Below are positions 16,173-27,667 of a stretch of DNA of 53,372 bases, in pieces. Numbering within the stretch: position 1 is the first letter of the stretch; every line of letters starts with the position of its first letter. Origin of the DNA: Clostridium sp. (lineage in GTDB: Bacteria; Bacteroidota; Bacteroidia; Bacteroidales; Muribaculaceae); contig JAMPGR010000001.1 in the NCBI GenBank assembly GCA_023663805.1, forward strand, positions 686,777 to 740,148, written 5' to 3'. The notes under the pieces were generated by a model. That model did no database searches. It saw nothing but the letters and a program-made list of their open reading frames with translations, and was not told where the DNA came from. Position numbers and translations under genes: made by a program.

Positions 16173-16862
16173 CTACTGTTCGGAGGGGTGGGATAGGAGT
16201 TCGATAAGGGCCGGACGCGAAAGGATCCGTAGTTCGTTCATCCCGTAACTGACTATTCCGCGAGAGGCCAGCGAGTCGAGTGTCGCTATAAAGGTCGAGC
16301 GCTGTACGCCGAAAAGAGAATAGAGGTCGCGGTGGCGGCAGCCGAGGGTGATCTCCGTGGCGTCGGGCTGCGTCAGCGACATTACCCAGAAAGCAATCCT
16401 CTGTTCGAGCGAACCGGTCGTGACGGCCAGGATACCGTCGACCGACTTCTGGGCGTTCAGCGACAGCATGTTCAGGAAGTTATAGAGGAAGACGCGGTCT
16501 GAATGGAGTATCTCGACATAGTCGCTTTTGTCAATCTGCATTATTCCCGTGGGGGTCTCGGCTACGAGCGTTCCGGGATACATCGTCGTGCGGCCGAACA
16601 GGAAATCGGGGGCAATTACCGAGGGGGACGTGAGCGTCTGTCCGACCCGGAAACGATTGTCGGAACTGATGATCGTCATCCGTGCCGACCCGGAGATAAT
16701 AAACTTGACATGGGAGCAGCGTTCCCCCGCCGAGACGATCGTGTCACCCCCTGGATATTTCAGAAAGTGGAATTTCGTTTGTCCGACAATCTCCGATATC
16801 CGGTTGTAGGTGACCCCTTTGAACAGGGGGAGGTTCAATATGGTCTGATACATGCTCTCCAT
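16173..16862 (-). CDS. Crp/Fnr-family transcriptional regulator
   Basis: A 229-residue regulator: an N-terminal cyclic-nucleotide-binding-like beta-barrel (about 10-130, starting LPLFKGVTYNRISEIV and with KYPGGDTIVSAGERCSHVKFI) and a C-terminal winged helix (about 160-225, HRDLYSLFGVQRSTFIATLDSLASRGIV). The family-typical start MESMYQTIL at 16862 was chosen; the frame extends 16 codons upstream with no family similarity. The residues that bind cAMP in Crp are not evident, and no Fnr-like cysteine cluster is seen, so the ligand is unknown. It converges on the small RNA, whose terminator ends 10 bases from its stop. Confidence 0.9.
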   Translation of the reverse strand: MESMYQTILNLPLFKGVTYNRISEIVGQTKFHFLKYPGGDTIVSAGERCSHVKFIISGSARMTIISSDNRFRVGQTLTSPSVIAPDFLFGRTTMYPGTLVAETPTGIMQIDKSDYVEILHSDRVFLYNFLNMLSLNAQKSVDGILAVTTGSLEQRIAFWVMSLTQPDATEITLGCRHRDLYSLFGVQRSTFIATLDSLASRGIVSYGMNELRILSRPALIELLSHPSEQ

Positions 16863-16929
16863 AGTCTCGGCGTTGGGTTTTGTTACGACTATAACAACGA
16901 TGGAGACCAATAAGTTCCCGTACGCGACA

Positions 16930-16973
16930 GCGACGGCGTGTCCGCCCCCTGCGGGGGTCGGACACGCCGTCGC
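16930..16973. repeat. Long GC-rich inverted repeat between yidC and the Crp/Fnr gene
   Basis: A 15-bp perfect stem (16930-16944 with 16959-16973) surrounds an inner CCCCC/GGGGG stem with a TGC loop, interrupted by one T. It begins 20 bases beyond the yidC stop. There is no T-tract on either strand, so it may protect the yidC 3' end or act as a factor-dependent stop. Confidence 0.65.
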
Positions 16974-16992
16974 CGGAATATTGTTCGGGGGA

Positions 16993-19092
16993 TCAGCGCT
17001 TCCCTTTCTGGCGCTGTTTCTCCTGTTCGCGGAGAATAGCCTGCTGGCGGCGCTGGGCCTCTTCGAGACGGGCCATGAACCCGCTCTTTTTCTTCGGCTT
17101 GCGGGCGTTGGCGCGCATCTGTGCGCGGACTTTGTCCTCGTTGACGACCTTGCGGAAGATGTAGGTCTGGACGATTGTGATCAACAGCGACAGGAAGTAG
17201 TAGTAACTCAGACCCGAGGCATAGTTGTTGAACCAGAAGAGGAACATCAGCGGCATCAGGTACATCATCCATTTCATCGCCGGCATCGTGTTGCCGCTCG
17301 GCTGTGACTGCATGTTGATCCGCGTATAGAGGATGTTGGTTACGGTCATCAGGAGGCAGAACAGACTGACATGGTTACCGAACGTGCTAGACAGAAGCCA
17401 GATATGGGTCTTCCACGACCAGATCGCGTCGGGTGCCGAGAGATCCTTCGCCCAGAGAAACGACTCTCCGCGGAGTTCGATCGCCGAAGGGAAGAAGTTG
17501 AACATCGCGACAAGGATTGGCATCTGGAGCAGAAGAGGCAGACAGCCGGAGAAGGGGCTTGCCCCGGCACGGGAGTAGAGAGCCATGGTTTCCTGCTGGC
17601 GCTTCATCGCGTTTTCGTTTCCGGGATATTTCTCGTTCAGTTCGTTAATCTCGGGGGCGAGGACGCGCATCTTCGCCTGCGACATATAACTCTTGTAGGT
17701 GAAGGGGAAGAGAATCAGTTTGATGAACAGTGTCAGAATCAGGATGATGATACCGTAGTTCGAGATAAACTTGCCGAGGAAGGTGAAGACCGGGATGATG
17801 ATCAGGGTGTTGATCCAGCGGAAGAGCGACCATCCGAGGGGGATGATGCGGGTAAAGTCCATGTCGTGTCCCTCGACGACCTCATCTTCGAGGCTCGACA
17901 GTATCGGGTAACTGTTCGGGCCGAGATAGAAGACGAATGTAGCGGCGTCAGGCTTCGCCGGGCTGTAGGCAAAAGTAGCCTCGGCCGACATTGTCTTGAG
18001 ACAGTCGGGATTGTTTTCGAGGACATCGGAGCGGAGCGCGGCGGTTTCGAAGTTGTTATGGGCGACCATCAGGGCCGAGAAGAACTGGTTCTTGAAGCCG
18101 ATCCAGCGAACCTTCTCGTTTATCTCCTCGCTGTCTTTCTTGTTCTCGGAGAGATGTTCGACATCGCCCCCCGCATATTTATAATATAGCGCACTGTTCC
18201 GCTCCTCGAACATCCGTCCGGCTTCGTTGCGCTGGAGCAGGGAGTTCCAGTGGAAATACATCTCGGAGGTGCTCTGAGGGAGTATCCGCTGCATGTTCTG
18301 CTGTAGTATATCCATCCTGACGCAGTAACTTCCGGGGAGGAGCGTGTAGCGCAGACCCCAGGTCGCACCCGAGCCGAGGTCAAGGGTCATCGTGACCGAG
18401 GTGTCGGTTCGTTCGGTCGGGACGAAATAGAATTCATCGGTGTCGAAGCGCTGGTTGGCAGTCTCGAGGGTGAAGGCATACGATCCGAGGTCAGGGGCCA
18501 TCAGTTCGACGGCTGTCGAGTCGTAGCGCTTGTATTCGTTCAGGACCGCGCGGGAGATCATGCCCCCCTTGTTGGAGATCTCGAGGGTGACCTTTTCGTT
18601 GGCGAGGGTGACAGTCGTCGAGTCGCCGGCAGTGTAGCGCGCGAATCCCTGGTAGCGGGCCGCGTGGTCGATCTGTCCGAGCAGAACTGAAATGGCGCGG
18701 GCAGCATCGCGGGGGGCAACATCGCCGCGCTGGGCGTCGCTGCGGAGTGTTGCCAGGGTGTATTCGCGGCCGTCGGCCGTGACGGTTCCGTCGAGCTGGC
18801 CCGGGGTGCCGCCGACGGTCAGGGTGACTTCGGGGGTTGTCAGGGTATAACTGTTTGTCACGGTATCTGCCACGCCGTTCTGGCGCACGACATTGACGAT
18901 GTTGTCGATCTGGGCTGAAGTGAGGGTGTCGGCTATGACCGGATTGTCGCCGGCCGCGGTTATCTCGGAGTTTAGTTCCTCCGTCACCTGGGTATTCTCT
19001 TTCGGGCGGTTAAGCCACATGAACAGCAGGATCACCGCGCCCATCAGGAGCATCGTCGTCATCGGACTCCCTGAACTCTGGTTCTTGTTCAT
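16993..19092 (-). CDS. yidC: Membrane protein insertase YidC
   Basis: A 699-residue Oxa1/Alb3-family insertase. An N-terminal transmembrane helix (about 11-26, TTMLLMGAVILLFMWL) is followed by the large periplasmic P1 domain (to about 400). The conserved five-helix insertase core follows (about 420-650; YGIIILILTLFIKLILFPFTYKS includes the conserved groove Arg/Lys region, then FSGCLPLLLQMPILVAMFNFFPSAIELRG). A basic C-terminal tail (GKR-rich) likely contacts ribosomes. Somewhat longer than Bacteroides homologues (about 615-620), mainly in the N-terminal P1 region. It lies 55 bases downstream of pyrG, an order also seen in other Bacteroidales. Confidence 0.97.
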   Translation of the reverse strand: MNKNQSSGSPMTTMLLMGAVILLFMWLNRPKENTQVTEELNSEITAAGDNPVIADTLTSAQIDNIVNVVRQNGVADTVTNSYTLTTPEVTLTVGGTPGQLDGTVTADGREYTLATLRSDAQRGDVAPRDAARAISVLLGQIDHAARYQGFARYTAGDSTTVTLANEKVTLEISNKGGMISRAVLNEYKRYDSTAVELMAPDLGSYAFTLETANQRFDTDEFYFVPTERTDTSVTMTLDLGSGATWGLRYTLLPGSYCVRMDILQQNMQRILPQSTSEMYFHWNSLLQRNEAGRMFEERNSALYYKYAGGDVEHLSENKKDSEEINEKVRWIGFKNQFFSALMVAHNNFETAALRSDVLENNPDCLKTMSAEATFAYSPAKPDAATFVFYLGPNSYPILSSLEDEVVEGHDMDFTRIIPLGWSLFRWINTLIIIPVFTFLGKFISNYGIIILILTLFIKLILFPFTYKSYMSQAKMRVLAPEINELNEKYPGNENAMKRQQETMALYSRAGASPFSGCLPLLLQMPILVAMFNFFPSAIELRGESFLWAKDLSAPDAIWSWKTHIWLLSSTFGNHVSLFCLLMTVTNILYTRINMQSQPSGNTMPAMKWMMYLMPLMFLFWFNNYASGLSYYYFLSLLITIVQTYIFRKVVNEDKVRAQMRANARKPKKKSGFMARLEEAQRRQQAILREQEKQRQKGKR

Positions 19093-19147
19093 CTGGGGTT
19101 TGTTGATTGATTATTTTGTGCGTAATGATTATTTTCGGATTTCCTTG

Positions 19148-20839
<1,692 letters not shown>

Positions 20840-20869
20840 TCAAACCGTCGCCGCATTCTCCCCCGAAAA

Positions 20870-21733
20870 TCATTCCTCGACGGCGAAGAAGTTGCGGTAC
20901 CAGGGGTTCAGCAGGTCGGAGACTTGCCATGCACTGACTTCTGCATCGACCGGGCCGGTCGAATAAGGGGCGATGTCGTAGGGGTTGTAGTGGAAAACGA
21001 TCGCGTCGCCGTCGATATAGACCATCTTCGACGGGTCGACCGAGTCGCTGAAGAAACCAGCCTCCGACAGATGTCCCGACGGGACGTTATACTGTCGCTC
21101 GAGCGCCTCGACAATAGCGCGTCCGACTTCGATTTCGGTTCCCTCGCGGAAGATGTCGGCGTAGGTGACGACGGCGTCTTTGGCGAAGAGATAGGTGAAC
21201 GGCTCGGACGACGAGTTCGGGTGGGCTCCGCCGAGATATGTCGATTTCGTGACGAAATAGGTCACGATATCGGGGGTCAGTTCGTTGATCCGGGCGTTGA
21301 CGTCGGCGTAGTAGACGTTTATCCCCGCAGCGGGGACTTCGGAGACGGTGTCGGTCCGGGTGTAGGTCTCCGAGTCGACATAGTCGCCGCTGTCGGCGGT
21401 GAAGTCGAGCATCGCGTTGTCGATGTCGGTCGAGTTCTTCAACCCGAAGGCGCGCTGGACGATGGCTGCCCTCAGGGGAGCAATGTCGTAGTCTGCGATC
21501 CGTTCGGGCCACTGGACCGTGGCCGATAGCGACAGCCAGCAGGTATCGCTGTCGGAGGACATACGATAGCGGCGGACCGACGATTTGATTGTCTCGCTGA
21601 TCGGGAAATTCGTGATTCCGTCTGTTTCGGTCGGTTTGGCTCCGGGAGCCTTCGAGATAAAATCGCAGGAAGCGAGCGCCGCAAGGAGGGCACAGGCGGC
21701 CAGAGCCGCACCTTTATTAATATAGGTAGTCAT
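20870..21733 (-). CDS. DUF3298/DUF4163 (RsiV-like) lipoprotein
   Basis: A 287-residue envelope protein. The leader ends in LAALASC (Cys24), a lipobox. Residues about 50-145 correspond to a DUF4163-type N-terminal half and about 145-280 to DUF3298, with the landmark TYLGGAHPNSSSEPFTYLF and the segment VTYADIFREG. The best-known member is the anti-sigma factor RsiV extracellular domain, which binds lysozyme; here there is no transmembrane anti-sigma part, so only the fold is shared. Located just upstream of pyrG on the same strand but pyrG has its own promoter. Function unknown. Confidence 0.85.
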   Translation of the reverse strand: MTTYINKGAALAACALLAALASCDFISKAPGAKPTETDGITNFPISETIKSSVRRYRMSSDSDTCWLSLSATVQWPERIADYDIAPLRAAIVQRAFGLKNSTDIDNAMLDFTADSGDYVDSETYTRTDTVSEVPAAGINVYYADVNARINELTPDIVTYFVTKSTYLGGAHPNSSSEPFTYLFAKDAVVTYADIFREGTEIEVGRAIVEALERQYNVPSGHLSEAGFFSDSVDPSKMVYIDGDAIVFHYNPYDIAPYSTGPVDAEVSAWQVSDLLNPWYRNFFAVEE

Positions 21734-21887
21734 ATCGGGGGGAGGGTGTTTGTGGTCTGTTACAGGTTACAATCGCGGGACACAGCAAAAAGTTCGCCGA
21801 AAGGGGTATTCGGGAGTATGAAAAAAGGCCCAAAAAGTGTTAACAAAGTTAAACGGGGCAGAAAATAGACCGAAAGGGATAACAAGA

Positions 21888-21919
21888 TTTGATGGTTTCA
21901 CAAAAAATTGCTTACTTTG
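21888..21919 (+). promoter_or_regulatory. Promoter for acpP-fabF
   Basis: TTTG at 21888-21891 and TTACTTTG at 21912-21919 are separated by 20 bases, a good match to the Bacteroidetes -33/-7 pair (one mismatch in the -7 element). It lies about 40 bases upstream of the acpP ATG. Confidence 0.7.
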
Positions 21920-21959
21920 CACCGCAAAATGAATTTACTAACAAAAAAATCTACTAACT

Positions 21960-22193
21960 ATGTCTGAAATTACAGATCGCGTCAAAGCGATTATCGTAGA
22001 GAAGCTCAACGTTGAGCCCAACCAGGTAACAGAGGAAGCAACATTCACCGGTGACCTCGGCGCCGACAGCCTTGACACTGTAGAACTTCTGATGGAGTTC
22101 GAGAAGCAGTTCGGCATCAAGATCCCCGAATCTGAAGCAGACAAGATCCAGACTGTAGGCGACGCTATCGCCTTCATCGAAGCAGCTGAATAA
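21960..22193 (+). CDS. acpP: Acyl carrier protein
   Basis: A 77-residue acidic four-helix protein that carries growing fatty acyl chains on phosphopantetheine. The attachment serine is in [15 protein letters not shown] (Ser37 region). Length and sequence are typical. It is followed after 33 bases by fabF and shares its promoter at 21888. Confidence 0.98.
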   Translation: MSEITDRVKAIIVEKLNVEPNQVTEEATFTGDLGADSLDTVELLMEFEKQFGIKIPESEADKIQTVGDAIAFIEAAE

Positions 22194-22226
22194 TAAAACC
22201 CCCTACTCCAACGCTTTTCCACATCA

Positions 22227-23492
22227 ATGGAATTAAAAAGAGTTGTCGTAACAGGACTCGGCGCCATCACACCGCTCGGTAACGACGTAGCCACGACATG
22301 GGCTGCGGCTATCGAGGGGAAGAGCGGCGCGGGTCCAATCACCCATTTCGACGCCTCGCTGTTCAACACCCGCTTCGCATGCGAGGTAAAGAACTTCAAC
22401 GCGACGGAGCACTTCGACCGCAAAAAAGCGCGTCAGCTCGACCTCTATGCCCAGTATGCGCTCGTCGCAGCCCGTCAGGCTGTCGCAGACTCCGGCATCG
22501 AATCAGCTGAGAACCTCGACAAAAACCGTATCGGTGTAATCGTCGCCGCAGGCATCGGCGGCCTCCACACCTTCGAGGAAGAGGCCGGATACTACGAGAC
22601 ACACAAAGCCGACGGACCGAAATACAACCCCTTCTTCATCCCGAAAATGATCGCCGACATCGCGTCGGGCCATATCTCGATGGAATATGGGTTCCACGGC
22701 CCGAACTATGGTGTCGTGTCGGCCTGCGCTTCGTCGAACAACGCGATCATCGACGCCTTCAACTATATCCGGCTCGGAAAAGCCGACGCATTCCTGACCG
22801 GAGGCGCCGAGGCTGCGATCTTCCCCGCCGGCGTTGGCGGCTTTAACTCGATGCGCGCCCTCTCGACCCGCAACGACTCCCCCGAGACCGCATCGCGCCC
22901 CTTCAGCAAGTCCCGCGACGGCTTCGTCATGGGCGAAGGCTCAGTTGTTCTGATGCTCGAGGAACTCGAACACGCGAAAGCCCGCGGCGCGAAAATCTAT
23001 GCGGAGGTCGTCGGCGGCGGTATGTCGGCTGACGCTTACCACATCACGGCGACACACCCCGAAGGTCTCGGCGCGAAACTGTCGATGCAGATGGCTCTCG
23101 ACGACGCCGGAATCACCCCCGACAAGATCGACTACATCAACGTCCATGGCACGTCGACCCCCGTCGGCGATGTCTCCGAGGTAAAGGCTATCGTCGACCT
23201 CTTCGGCGAACATGCCTACAAACTGAACATCAGTTCGACAAAATCGATGACCGGGCACCTCCTCGGAGCGACCGGCGCGATTGAAGCCATGTTCAGCATC
23301 AAGGCTTGCGAAGAGGATATCGTTCCCCCGACGATTAACCACGCCGAGGATGACATCGACGAAAACATCGACTACAACCTGAACTTCACGTTCAACAAGG
23401 CTCAGAAGCGTCCCGTACGCTACGCCCTGTCGAATGCATTCGGGTTCGGCGGCCATAATGCGACCGTGATCGTCAAGAAGTACGAGGAATAA
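22227..23492 (+). CDS. fabF: Beta-ketoacyl-ACP synthase II
   Basis: A 421-residue condensing enzyme of type II fatty acid synthesis that elongates acyl-ACP with malonyl-ACP. The Cys-His-His triad is visible: Cys in VSACASSNNAI, His in NVHGTSTPVGD and His in SMTGHLLGATGAIE. Length is typical (about 413-421). It is the second gene of acpP-fabF and ends 38 bases before a strong terminator. An rnc gene often follows fabF in Bacteroidetes but is absent here. Confidence 0.98.
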   Translation: MELKRVVVTGLGAITPLGNDVATTWAAAIEGKSGAGPITHFDASLFNTRFACEVKNFNATEHFDRKKARQLDLYAQYALVAARQAVADSGIESAENLDKNRIGVIVAAGIGGLHTFEEEAGYYETHKADGPKYNPFFIPKMIADIASGHISMEYGFHGPNYGVVSACASSNNAIIDAFNYIRLGKADAFLTGGAEAAIFPAGVGGFNSMRALSTRNDSPETASRPFSKSRDGFVMGEGSVVLMLEELEHAKARGAKIYAEVVGGGMSADAYHITATHPEGLGAKLSMQMALDDAGITPDKIDYINVHGTSTPVGDVSEVKAIVDLFGEHAYKLNISSTKSMTGHLLGATGAIEAMFSIKACEEDIVPPTINHAEDDIDENIDYNLNFTFNKAQKRPVRYALSNAFGFGGHNATVIVKKYEE

Positions 23493-23530
23493 TCCAACCA
23501 CCTGAGTTTTATCAGGAGCCATAACTTAAT

Positions 23531-23569
23531 GGCGCCGACTGGATCGACCGGTCGGCGCCATTTTATTAT
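23531..23569 (+). terminator. Intrinsic terminator after fabF
   Basis: GGCGCCGAC (23531-23539) pairs with GTCGGCGCC (23551-23559), followed by ATTTTATTAT. Confidence 0.9.
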
Positions 23570-23677
23570 ATGACTTATAAATCTTATATGACTTATAAAT
23601 CTTATATGACTTATAAATCTTATATGACTTATAAATCTTATATTTCTTATACGTCTTATACGTCTTATAAATCTTAT
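23570..23677. repeat. 9-bp tandem repeat array (12 units)
   Basis: Twelve consecutive 9-base units all end in CTTAT: four alternating pairs of ATGACTTAT and AAATCTTAT, then ATTTCTTAT, two ACGTCTTAT, and AAATCTTAT. The first eight units form a perfect 18-bp repeat. The array lies exactly between the fabF terminator and the pnp terminator. In the plus frame it would read as repeated MTY/KSY tripeptides, but nothing suggests translation. Confidence 0.95.
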
Positions 23678-23679
23678 AA

Positions 23680-23727
23680 AAAACAGAAATCGGGGCGATC
23701 CAGACGGAACGCCCCGATTTCTGTTTT
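23680..23727 (-). terminator. Bidirectional terminator, pnp side
   Basis: An 18-bp perfect stem (23680-23697 with 23710-23727; arms AAAACAGAAATCGGGGCG and its complement) with a 12-base loop. Both strands end in a T-run of at least four, so it can stop pnp (stop at 23736) and plus-strand read-through. Confidence 0.92.
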
Positions 23728-23735
23728 ATATCGGT

Positions 23736-25979
23736 TTAGTCCTGGCGTTTGTTGCCGCCGTCGCGACGCGGACCGCGGTTGCCGCCATCGCGGCGCTGAC
23801 GGTCGCCACCTTCGCGGCGGGGACGGTCGCCGCGCGGAGCACGCTCACGCTCGACGTACCCTTCAGGCTTCGGAAGAAGCGCGCGCATCGACAGACGATA
23901 CTTGCCGGTCTTTTTGTCGATCTCGATCAGCTTGACCTCGACTTCGTCGCCCTCTTTCAGGCCCGAAGCAGCCATGTCGTCGAGACGTTCCCACGAAATC
24001 TCCGATATATGGAGCAAACCGTCGCGATTCGGCATGAACTCTACGAAGGCCCCGAAATCGAGAATCGAGCGGACTTTTCCTTTGTAGACTTTCCCTTCTT
24101 CGGGGAGAGCAACAATCGCGTTGATCATCTCGAGGGCCTTGTCGATCGCGGCCTTGTTCGAAGCAGCGACTTCGATATAGCCGCCCTCGTCGATCTCGTC
24201 GATCGAAACGGTCGCGCCGGATGCCTCCTGTATACCCTGGATGACCTTTCCGCCCGGGCCGATCACGGCTCCGATAAGTTCCTTCGGGATCAGCATCGTG
24301 ACGATACGCGGAACGTGGGGCTTGTAGTCCTCGCGGGGTGCGGGGATTGTCTTCTCGATGATGTCGAGGATATGGAGACGCCCTTCGCGGGCCTGGTTCA
24401 AGGCGCGCTCGAGGATGTCGTAACTCAGACCGTCACACTTGATGTCCATCTGTGTCGCGGTGATGCCGTCGCGCGTTCCGGTGACCTTGAAGTCCATGTC
24501 TCCGAGGTGGTCCTCGTCGCCGAGGATATCAGAAAGGACGGCCCATTTGTCGGACTCGGTATCGGTGATCAGACCCATTGCGATACCGCTGACAGGCTTC
24601 TTCATCTTGACACCGGCGTCGAGCAGGGCGAGCGTGCCGGCGCAGACCGTTGCCATCGACGACGAGCCGTTCGACTCGAGGATGTCGCTGATGATACGGC
24701 AGACATAGGGGAAATCCTCGGGGAACATACGCTTCAGGGCGCGGTGGGCGAGGTTGCCGTGACCTACTTCGCGGCGGCCGACGCCGCGCTGAGCCTTCGC
24801 TTCGCCTGTCGAGAAGGGGGGGAAGTTATAGTGGAGCAGGAAGCGCTCGCGACCCTGGTTCAGGACGTCGTCGACGATCTTTTCGTCGAGTTTCGTTCCG
24901 AGGGTGACGGTCGAGAGCGACTGGGTCTCGCCGCGGGTGAAGACTGCCGATCCGTGGGGTCCGGGGAGGTAGTCGACCTCACACCAGATCGGGCGGATTT
25001 CGTTCGTCTTGCGGCCGTCGAGGCGGATACCTTCGTCGAGGATACAGCGGCGGACAGCCTCTTTCTCGACATCGTGGTAGTAGCGCTTTACGAGCGGAAT
25101 CTTTTCGTCGCGTTCCTCTTCGGGGAGCGAGTCGATATACTCCTGGCAGATTGCGTCGAAACTGTCCTGGCGCCAGTGTTTGTCGGCGCTGCCGGCCTTG
25201 GCGACAGCATAAGCCTTGTCGTAGCATTTGTCGTGGACATCCTTGCGGAGTTCCTCGTCGTTGACTTCGTGGCAGTATTCGCGTTTGACGGTCTTGCCGG
25301 CAGCCTCCATCAGTTCGATCTGGGCCTTGCACTGCTCCTTGATCGCTTCGTGGGCGGCCTTCAGGGCGTTCAGAAGGTCGGTCTCGGAAACTTCGTTCAT
25401 CTCTCCCTCGACCATCATGATATTGTCGTAGGTCGCGCCGACCATCAGCTCCATGTCGGCTTTCTCGAGTTGTTCGAAGGTCGGGTTGATGACGAACTCT
25501 CCGTCGACGCGGGCGACGCGGACCTCGGAGATCGGACCGTTGAAGGGGATGTCGCTGACGGCGAGGGCGGCCGAAGCGGCCAGACCGGCGAGAGCGTCGG
25601 GCATGTCGACGCCGTCGGTCGAGTAGAGGGTTATGTTAACGAATGTATCGGCGTGGTAGTTCGAGGGGAAGAGCGGACGGAGCACGCGGTCGACAAGACG
25701 CGACGTCAGAATCTCATAGTCCGAAGCGCGCCCCTCGCGTTTCAGAAATCCTCCGGGGAAACGACCGAACGAGGAATATTTTTCTTTGTATTCAACCTGA
25801 AGGGGCATGAAGTCGACCCCTTCGCCGGCCTCTTTGGCCGACACAACTGTCGCAAGGAGCATCGTGTTGCCCATGCGAAGCTCTACCGCTCCATCGGCCT
25901 GCTTGGCAAGTTTGCCGGTCTCCAGCGTGATGGTCCGTCCATCCGCAAGCTCGATGGTTTTCTTAATTGGATTCAACAT
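23736..25979 (-). CDS. pnp: Polyribonucleotide nucleotidyltransferase
   Basis: A 747-residue 3'-5' phosphorolytic exoribonuclease. Two RNase PH domains (about 10-230 and 320-555; active-site region [21 protein letters not shown] and [20 protein letters not shown] second core), a KH domain (about 560-620, [16 protein letters not shown]) and an S1 domain (about 630-700, [15 protein letters not shown]). The tail is arginine/glycine-rich ([21 protein letters not shown]), which often adds RNA binding. Promoter-like element at 26031-26038 on the minus strand; the gene ends 8 bases before a long terminator stem. Confidence 0.97.
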   Translation of the reverse strand: MLNPIKKTIELADGRTITLETGKLAKQADGAVELRMGNTMLLATVVSAKEAGEGVDFMPLQVEYKEKYSSFGRFPGGFLKREGRASDYEILTSRLVDRVLRPLFPSNYHADTFVNITLYSTDGVDMPDALAGLAASAALAVSDIPFNGPISEVRVARVDGEFVINPTFEQLEKADMELMVGATYDNIMMVEGEMNEVSETDLLNALKAAHEAIKEQCKAQIELMEAAGKTVKREYCHEVNDEELRKDVHDKCYDKAYAVAKAGSADKHWRQDSFDAICQEYIDSLPEEERDEKIPLVKRYYHDVEKEAVRRCILDEGIRLDGRKTNEIRPIWCEVDYLPGPHGSAVFTRGETQSLSTVTLGTKLDEKIVDDVLNQGRERFLLHYNFPPFSTGEAKAQRGVGRREVGHGNLAHRALKRMFPEDFPYVCRIISDILESNGSSSMATVCAGTLALLDAGVKMKKPVSGIAMGLITDTESDKWAVLSDILGDEDHLGDMDFKVTGTRDGITATQMDIKCDGLSYDILERALNQAREGRLHILDIIEKTIPAPREDYKPHVPRIVTMLIPKELIGAVIGPGGKVIQGIQEASGATVSIDEIDEGGYIEVAASNKAAIDKALEMINAIVALPEEGKVYKGKVRSILDFGAFVEFMPNRDGLLHISEISWERLDDMAASGLKEGDEVEVKLIEIDKKTGKYRLSMRALLPKPEGYVERERAPRGDRPRREGGDRQRRDGGNRGPRRDGGNKRQD

Positions 25980-26030
25980 AAAATATGATAAATAACGTGC
26001 TTAATTTTTTGCCATTGTCAAAAATTCTGA

Positions 26031-26038
26031 CAAAATTA
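26031..26038 (-). promoter_or_regulatory. Promoter -7 element for pnp
   Basis: The minus strand reads TAATTTTG followed by TC, about 50 bases upstream of the pnp ATG. Confidence 0.6.
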
Positions 26039-26128
26039 CTAATTTTTCCCGACAAAACCATAGGCCGCGGGCTCTTTTTTCTCCCCCGGGGGAAAATAAT
26101 CGTTTTTTCGGCTCTCTTTCGGCCGATA

Positions 26129-26160
26129 TTTTGTCAGTCGGAGGAAAATGAGTAATTTTG
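26129..26160 (+). promoter_or_regulatory. Promoter for the pyrB operon
   Basis: TTTTG at 26129-26133 and TAATTTTG at 26153-26160 are 19 bases apart, a near-consensus pair. Transcription starting near 26167 excludes the ATG-like upstream start at 26158 and supports 26185. Confidence 0.8.
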
Positions 26161-26184
26161 CCCAAACAAAAGCTCTGCATCAAA

Positions 26185-27117
26185 ATGAAGCGCAAAAATT
26201 ATGTGTCGATTGCCGACATTACAAGAGACGAAATAATGGACCTGATCGCCAAAGCCAGTTATTTCGAACGTAATCCGAACCATCGTCTGCTCGACGGAAA
26301 GGTTGTGGCGACCCTCTTCTTCGAACCTTCAACCCGAACCCGCCTCAGTTTCGAAACGGCCGTCAACCGCCTCGGCGGCAAGGTCGTCGGGTTCTCCGAT
26401 GCCAGCACATCGAGCACATCGAAGGGGGAGACCCTGAAGGACACAATCAAGATGGTCAGCAACTATGTCGACCTGATCGTCATGAGACACCACCTCGAAG
26501 GGGCCGCGCAATATGCGACCGAAGTGACCGACACCCCGGTCATCAATGCCGGCGACGGCGCGAACCAGCACCCCTCCCAGACGATGCTCGACCTCTACTC
26601 GATCTACAAGACCCAGGGACGCCTCGACAACCTGACAATCACGATGGTCGGCGACCTGAAGTACGGCCGCACGGTCCACTCCCTGCTGATGGCCCTGCGC
26701 CATTTCAACCCGACCTTCAACTTCGTCGCCTGCGACGAACTCCGCATGCCGGCCGAATACCGCGAATTCTGCGACAAAAACGGAATCCGCTACACCGAGA
26801 GCCGCGCCTTCTCCCAGGAGATCATCGACCAGTCGGACATCCTCTATATGACGCGCGTGCAGCGCGAGCGCTTTACCGACATCGACGAATATGACCGCGT
26901 CAAGAATCTCTATACGCTCCATAACTCGATGCTCGCGACCTCGAAGCCGAACCTGAGGATCCTCCATCCCCTGCCCCGCGTCAACGAAATCGACCGCGAC
27001 ATCGACGACAACCCGAAGGCATATTATTTCGAACAGGCCCGCAACGGCCTCTATGCCCGCCAGGCGATGATCTGCAACGTTCTCGGAATCGACATCCCCG
27101 CCGCCGGACAGGAATAA
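26185..27117 (+). CDS. pyrB: Aspartate carbamoyltransferase catalytic subunit
   Basis: A 310-residue enzyme of pyrimidine synthesis that joins carbamoyl phosphate and aspartate. The carbamoyl-phosphate loop is [13 protein letters not shown] (about residues 50-62). The [20 protein letters not shown] and [10 protein letters not shown] motifs are also intact. Start set at [12 protein letters not shown] because the promoter overlaps the longer frame. It is the first gene of an eight-gene plus-strand run and is followed by its regulatory subunit. Confidence 0.98.
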   Translation: MKRKNYVSIADITRDEIMDLIAKASYFERNPNHRLLDGKVVATLFFEPSTRTRLSFETAVNRLGGKVVGFSDASTSSTSKGETLKDTIKMVSNYVDLIVMRHHLEGAAQYATEVTDTPVINAGDGANQHPSQTMLDLYSIYKTQGRLDNLTITMVGDLKYGRTVHSLLMALRHFNPTFNFVACDELRMPAEYREFCDKNGIRYTESRAFSQEIIDQSDILYMTRVQRERFTDIDEYDRVKNLYTLHNSMLATSKPNLRILHPLPRVNEIDRDIDDNPKAYYFEQARNGLYARQAMICNVLGIDIPAAGQE

Positions 27118-27179
27118 CCCCCGCCTCTTCTCCATCATCACCCAACAATCCCCCCCGAAATCAATCCTCAAGACCATAT

Positions 27180-27644
27180 ATGTCTGCATCAGAGAACAAA
27201 AAAGAACTGGCCGTCGCCGCCCTGCGCGACGGAACCGTAATCGACCATATCCCCTCCGACGTGCTGTTCAAGGCTGTCCGCATCCTCGGAATCGAAAGCC
27301 TCCGCAACCATGTCACGATCGGTAACAATCTCGACAGTTCGAAACTCGGAACGAAAGGTATCATCAAGGTCGCCGACGTGATTTTCCCGCAGTCTGACCT
27401 CGACCGCATCGCCCTGATCGCCCCCCACGCCAAGGTCAACACAATCCGCAACTTCGAGGTCGTCGAGAAGCGACGCGTCGAACTCCCCGACGAACTCGTC
27501 GGACTCGTCCGCTGCCCGAACCCAAAGTGCATAACGAACAACGAGCCGATGTCGACCCGCTTCGAGGTGATCGACAAGGAGGATGTCACGATCCGCTGCC
27601 GCTACTGCGGCCGTGTCGTCAAGAGCGCCGACGCCGAAATCTGA
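27180..27644 (+). CDS. pyrI: Aspartate carbamoyltransferase regulatory subunit
   Basis: A 154-residue allosteric subunit. The N-terminal nucleotide-binding domain (about 10-100; VAALRDGTVIDHIP) is followed by a zinc domain with four cysteines in CPNPKC (about 115-120) and CRYCGR (about 140). It lies 62 bases after pyrB. Its presence indicates a class B dodecameric ATCase regulated by CTP/ATP. Confidence 0.97.
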   Translation: MSASENKKELAVAALRDGTVIDHIPSDVLFKAVRILGIESLRNHVTIGNNLDSSKLGTKGIIKVADVIFPQSDLDRIALIAPHAKVNTIRNFEVVEKRRVELPDELVGLVRCPNPKCITNNEPMSTRFEVIDKEDVTIRCRYCGRVVKSADAEI

Positions 27645-27667
27645 CGCCCACCCAGACAGTCAGCGAG

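Noticed and set aside
23570..23677. CRISPR array
   Set aside because: Units are 9 bp, contiguous and without unique spacers; no cas genes nearby.
23570..23935. Plus-strand ORF through the 9-bp array (repeated MTY/KSY)
   Set aside because: It follows a strong terminator, consists of repeat DNA and then runs antisense into pnp; no sign of translation.
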